The notes beneath the pieces are model-generated. The model saw only the letters and a program-made list of their open reading frames with translations. It was not told where the DNA came from and ran no database searches. DNA of 7,310 nt from NCBI GenBank assembly GCA_018895795.1, contig JAHINZ010000385.1:1-7310 (forward strand), written 5' to 3'. Positions 5,412 through 7,310 of the stretch are shown here, one piece after another. The DNA is from Alphaproteobacteria bacterium. Its GTDB lineage: Bacteria > Pseudomonadota > Alphaproteobacteria > Caulobacterales > Caulobacteraceae. The position numbers were made by a program, and so were the translations under genes. Position 1 is the first letter of the stretch. The number at the start of each line of letters is the position of its first letter.

Positions 5412-5755
5412 TGATCCTGGCCGACGCCCCGCCCGCACCCGACGCCCGCGCCGCGGTCGTCTGCGTCCGCGCCGAGCCCGGGCGTCGGCCACTGACCTTT
5501 TCCGGCAAGCTGGTGGGCAAGCGCCCGCAACCCGGCGACTTCAGCCTGGCTCTGCGGCCGGGCCAGGATGTCTGCAACAATCTCCTGCGCTCGAAGATCG
5601 CGACCTGGTCCCTGGAAGTGACGACCTCGGGCTTCACCGCCTGCACGCTTCCGGCCCCGGACTTCGGCTATCGCGTGACCTACAGCGCCAAGGCTTCGGC
5701 GCGCGGCCTGATCTGCAAGCCGCTGGCCCGGGCCCCGATCGGGACGTGGAAGTGA
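5411..5755 (+). CDS. Hypothetical protein translationally coupled to the dehydrogenase (114 aa)
   Basis: Not recognised. Its ATG (5411-5413) shares one base with the TAA of the preceding gene (TAATG), which strongly suggests translational coupling and a place in the beta-oxidation operon. The start is constrained because the frame is closed by a stop codon at 5372-5374. The product starts MILADAPPAPDARAAVV, a Pro/Ala-rich but not truly hydrophobic N-terminus, so a standard signal peptide is not supported. The remainder is basic and strand-rich (RPLTFSGKLVGKRPQPGDFSL, TWSLEVTTSGFTACTLP, FGYRVTYSAKA). Four cysteines at 18, 55, 78 and 102 could form disulfides or bind metal, though their spacing matches no motif I know. 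There is no membrane segment. A periplasmic protein with an unusual export signal cannot be excluded. Codon use resembles the neighbours. Confidence 0.7.
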   Translation: MILADAPPAPDARAAVVCVRAEPGRRPLTFSGKLVGKRPQPGDFSLALRPGQDVCNNLLRSKIATWSLEVTTSGFTACTLPAPDFGYRVTYSAKASARGLICKPLARAPIGTWK

Positions 5756-5773
5756 TGCCCTCTCACGCCCAAC

Positions 5774-5927
5774 CAAAATCTGCCTTCCTGGGCCTTGTGC
5801 CCAGGACCCATGGTTCCGCCACGGCGGACTTTGGTCCGTGCGCTGGATCTTTCGGCGGGCAAGATATGATGCTCATCGCCTGCCTCGAACATGGATCCTG
5901 GGCACAAGGCCCAGGAAGGCCGGCTTT
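5774..5927. repeat. Inverted-repeat element inside the operon (REP/MITE-like)
   Basis: Arms at about 5774-5815 and 5886-5927 are reverse complements over some 40 bases. The core is near perfect (5783-5813 against 5889-5919), with scattered mismatches outside it. Each arm is itself a hairpin: TCCTGGGC (5786-5793) with GCCCAGGA (5799-5806), and TCCTGGGC (5896-5903) with GCCCAGGA (5909-5916), each with a five-base loop. The 70 bases between the arms include CCGCCACGGCGG (5816-5827). No transposase frame or clear target-site duplication is visible, so it is a non-autonomous or REP-like intergenic element. From memory, CCTGGG-type palindromes of this kind are dispersed in Caulobacter and sphingomonad genomes. 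It fills the 187 bases between the 114-aa gene and osmC and contains no gene. Confidence 0.8.
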
Positions 5928-5942
5928 GAGTGGGCCCTGCTG

Positions 5943-6446
5943 ATGTCCATCCACACCGCCACCATCAGCTGGGCCCTGGAGCCCGGCGCGGACTTCCCCA
6001 AGGGCCACTACAGTCGGGCCCACACCCTGTCGTTCGACGGCGGCGTCACCGCGGCCGGTTCGGCCTCGCCCGCCGTGGTCCCCCTGCCCTGGTCGGATCC
6101 GGCCGGGGTCGATCCCGAGGAGATGTTTGTCGCGGCCCTGTCGGCCTGCCACATGCTGACCTTTCTGGACCTGGCCCGGCGCGCCAAATTCGTGGTCACC
6201 CGTTACACCGATCCGGCCGAGGGGCTGATGCTCAAGGACGCGAACGGCCGGCAATGGATCGGAGTGGTCACCCTGCGGCCCGACATCGCCTTCGCCGGCG
6301 ACGCGCCCGACGAAGCGACCCTGACGGCCCTGCACGAGGCCGCCCACCACGCCTGTTTCATCGCCAATTCGGTCCGCACGGATGTGCGAGTCGAGCCGGC
6401 GCTGCAAGACTCCCCCGAGGGCTCGCCCTTGGGGTTACCCGCTTAA
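5943..6446 (+). CDS. OsmC-family protein (peroxide/thiol stress type)
   Basis: A 167-residue protein of the OsmC/Ohr superfamily; characterised members are cytoplasmic dimers that reduce organic hydroperoxides through two cysteines. Visible marks: TISWALEPGADFPKGHYSRAHTLSFDGG (N-terminal sheet), DPEEMFVAALSACHMLTFLDLARR with Cys69 as predicted peroxidatic cysteine on the central helix, GVVTLRPDIAF, and AAHHACFIANSVRTDVRVEPAL with Cys138 as the second cysteine. Both cysteines are kept, so peroxidase activity is plausible, but subfamily (OsmC, Ohr or YhfA-like) cannot be settled by eye. The ATG at 5943 is chosen because the frame upstream, open to a GTG at 5838, merely translates the inverted-repeat element. 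The ribosome binding site is poor (GAG at 5928-5930). The following thiolase gene starts 24 bases after the stop. A link to lipid hydroperoxides arising with fatty-acid use is inference. Confidence 0.85.
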   Translation: MSIHTATISWALEPGADFPKGHYSRAHTLSFDGGVTAAGSASPAVVPLPWSDPAGVDPEEMFVAALSACHMLTFLDLARRAKFVVTRYTDPAEGLMLKDANGRQWIGVVTLRPDIAFAGDAPDEATLTALHEAAHHACFIANSVRTDVRVEPALQDSPEGSPLGLPA

Positions 6447-6470
6447 AGATACGCAGGAAGGAGCCATCAA

Positions 6471-7310
6471 ATGGCCGACGCTTATATCTTCGACGCCGTG
6501 CGCACCCCGCGCGGCAAGGGCAAGAAGGACGGGTCTCTGCACGAGATCACGTCGCTGTCCCTCGCCACCCAGGTCCTGGAGGCGCTCCGCGACCGTAACA
6601 ATCTCGACACGTCCTATGTCGACGACGTTATCCTCGGCTGCGTCGCCCCGGTCGGCGAACAGGGCAGCGACATCGCCCGCACCGCCGCCCTGACCGCCGA
6701 CTACGCCGAAAGCGTCGCCGGCGTGCAGATCAACCGCTTCTGCGCCTCGGGCCTGGAAGCCGTGAACATGGCCGCCGCCAAGGTGATCAGCGGCGAAGCC
6801 GGCATGGCGATCGGCGGCGGCGTCGAGAGCATGAGCCGCGTGCCCATGGGCAGCGACGGCGGCGCTTGGCCCACCGACCCGTCCTCGGCCTTCAAGACCT
6901 ATTTCGCCCCGCAAGGCGTTTCGGCCGACCTGATCGCCTCGCTGTACGGCTTCAGCCGCGATGACGTCGACGCCTATGCCGTCGAAAGCCAGCGCCGCGC
7001 CGCCGCCTCCTGGGCCGACGGCCGCTTCAAGAAGTCGGTGATCGGCGTGAAGGACCAGCTGGGCCTGACGATCCTGGATCACGACGAGACCGTGCGCGGC
7101 TCGACCACCATGCAGACCCTGGCCTCGCTGAACGCCTCGTTCACGGACATGGGCGAGATGGCCTTCGACGCCGTGGTCACCCAGCGCTATCCGCAGGTGG
7201 AAAAGATCAACCACGTCCACCACGCGGGCAACAGCTCGGGCATCGTCGATGGCGCCGCCGGCGTGCTGATCGGCAGCAAGGAAATGGGCGAGGCCCTGGG
7301 CCTGAAGCCC
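6471..7310 (+). CDS. fadA: Acetyl-CoA C-acyltransferase / thiolase (3' truncated by window)
   Basis: Thiolase that cleaves 3-ketoacyl-CoA with CoA to acetyl-CoA and a shortened acyl-CoA, the last step of beta-oxidation. The first 280 codons are present of an expected 400 or so. AAGGAG (6458-6463) lies seven bases before the ATG, the strongest ribosome binding site in the operon. Motifs: AYIFDAVRTPRGKGKKDGSL at the N-terminus, INRFCASGLEAVNMAA with the acyl-accepting Cys91, GGVESMSRVPMGSDGGAWP, GFSRDDVDAYAVESQRRAAASW, and HHAGNSSGIVDGAAGVLIGS from residue 250. The GHP and C-terminal CxGGG motifs lie beyond the edge. The company of acyl-CoA dehydrogenases supports a degradative FadA role over a biosynthetic PhbA/AtoB role; the symbol is given on that basis and is less certain than the enzyme class. 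A FadB-type hydratase/dehydrogenase is expected next but not seen. Confidence 0.9.
   Translation, partial: MADAYIFDAVRTPRGKGKKDGSLHEITSLSLATQVLEALRDRNNLDTSYVDDVILGCVAPVGEQGSDIARTAALTADYAESVAGVQINRFCASGLEAVNMAAAKVISGEAGMAIGGGVESMSRVPMGSDGGAWPTDPSSAFKTYFAPQGVSADLIASLYGFSRDDVDAYAVESQRRAAASWADGRFKKSVIGVKDQLGLTILDHDETVRGSTTMQTLASLNASFTDMGEMAFDAVVTQRYPQVEKINHVHHAGNSSGIVDGAAGVLIGSKEMGEALGLKP

Noticed and set aside
4119..5492. Minus-strand open frame of 457 codons opposite the LCAD-like dehydrogenase
   Set aside because: Same reason: low-complexity GC-driven antisense frame spanning two real plus-strand genes and their junctions.
5838..5942. GTG-started N-terminal extension of the OsmC protein
   Set aside because: The added 35 residues translate the inverted-repeat element and have no counterpart in the OsmC fold; ATG at 5943 fits the family N-terminus.
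6435..7223. Minus-strand open frame of 262 codons opposite the thiolase
   Set aside because: Antisense shadow of a gene with intact thiolase motifs; no family signal of its own.
1..7310. CRISPR array, tRNA, rRNA or transposase genes
   Set aside because: No regularly spaced direct repeats, no cloverleaf-forming tRNA sequence and no transposase-like frame could be found on either strand by eye.

Overview
The window is GC-rich (roughly two thirds G+C) with strong third-position G/C bias. It reads as chromosomal DNA of an alphaproteobacterium, most likely Caulobacter or a close relative. The reasons are a class I (archaeal-type) lysyl-tRNA synthetase, the GC-rich palindromic intergenic repeats, TTGACG-type promoter hexamers and the character of the proteins. 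This assignment is inference; no database was searched.

Left part (1-1740): the C-terminal third of lysK enters from the left and ends at 557. A gene-free gap of 271 bases follows. It holds a compact palindromic repeat element (558-670) and then two smaller palindromes (761-792) ahead of a 69-residue hypothetical protein (829-1038). That gene converges on a minus-strand gene for a LexA/S24-type repressor (1051-1692) with an intact Ser/Lys dyad and an Ala-Gly cleavage site.

Centre (1740-1878): a divergent control region lies between the S24 gene and a MerR-family regulator. It contains a perfect 16-bp palindrome (1775-1790), an abutting 10-bp palindrome, a minus-strand promoter candidate with a 19-base spacer, and a structured leader in front of the merR start.

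Right part (1879-7310): a plus-strand beta-oxidation cluster. It runs merR-type regulator, large FadE/DmdC-like acyl-CoA dehydrogenase, smaller LCAD-like acyl-CoA dehydrogenase (2-base gap), a 114-residue protein of unknown function joined by a TAATG overlap, a 187-base gap filled by an inverted-repeat element, an OsmC-family protein, and an acetyl-CoA acyltransferase that runs off the right edge. The dehydrogenases make 2-enoyl-CoA and the thiolase cleaves 3-ketoacyl-CoA. The hydratase/3-hydroxyacyl-CoA dehydrogenase (FadB type) needed between them is not in the window and may lie just downstream. The MerR protein is probably the local regulator, in the manner of the LiuR-type regulators of acyl-CoA catabolism, with the 16-bp palindrome as its likely operator.

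I did not find a clearly new multi-gene defence or mobile system. The most interesting items are the shared operator region, the unknown translationally coupled gene in the operon, the structured merR leader, and the two kinds of intergenic repeat.
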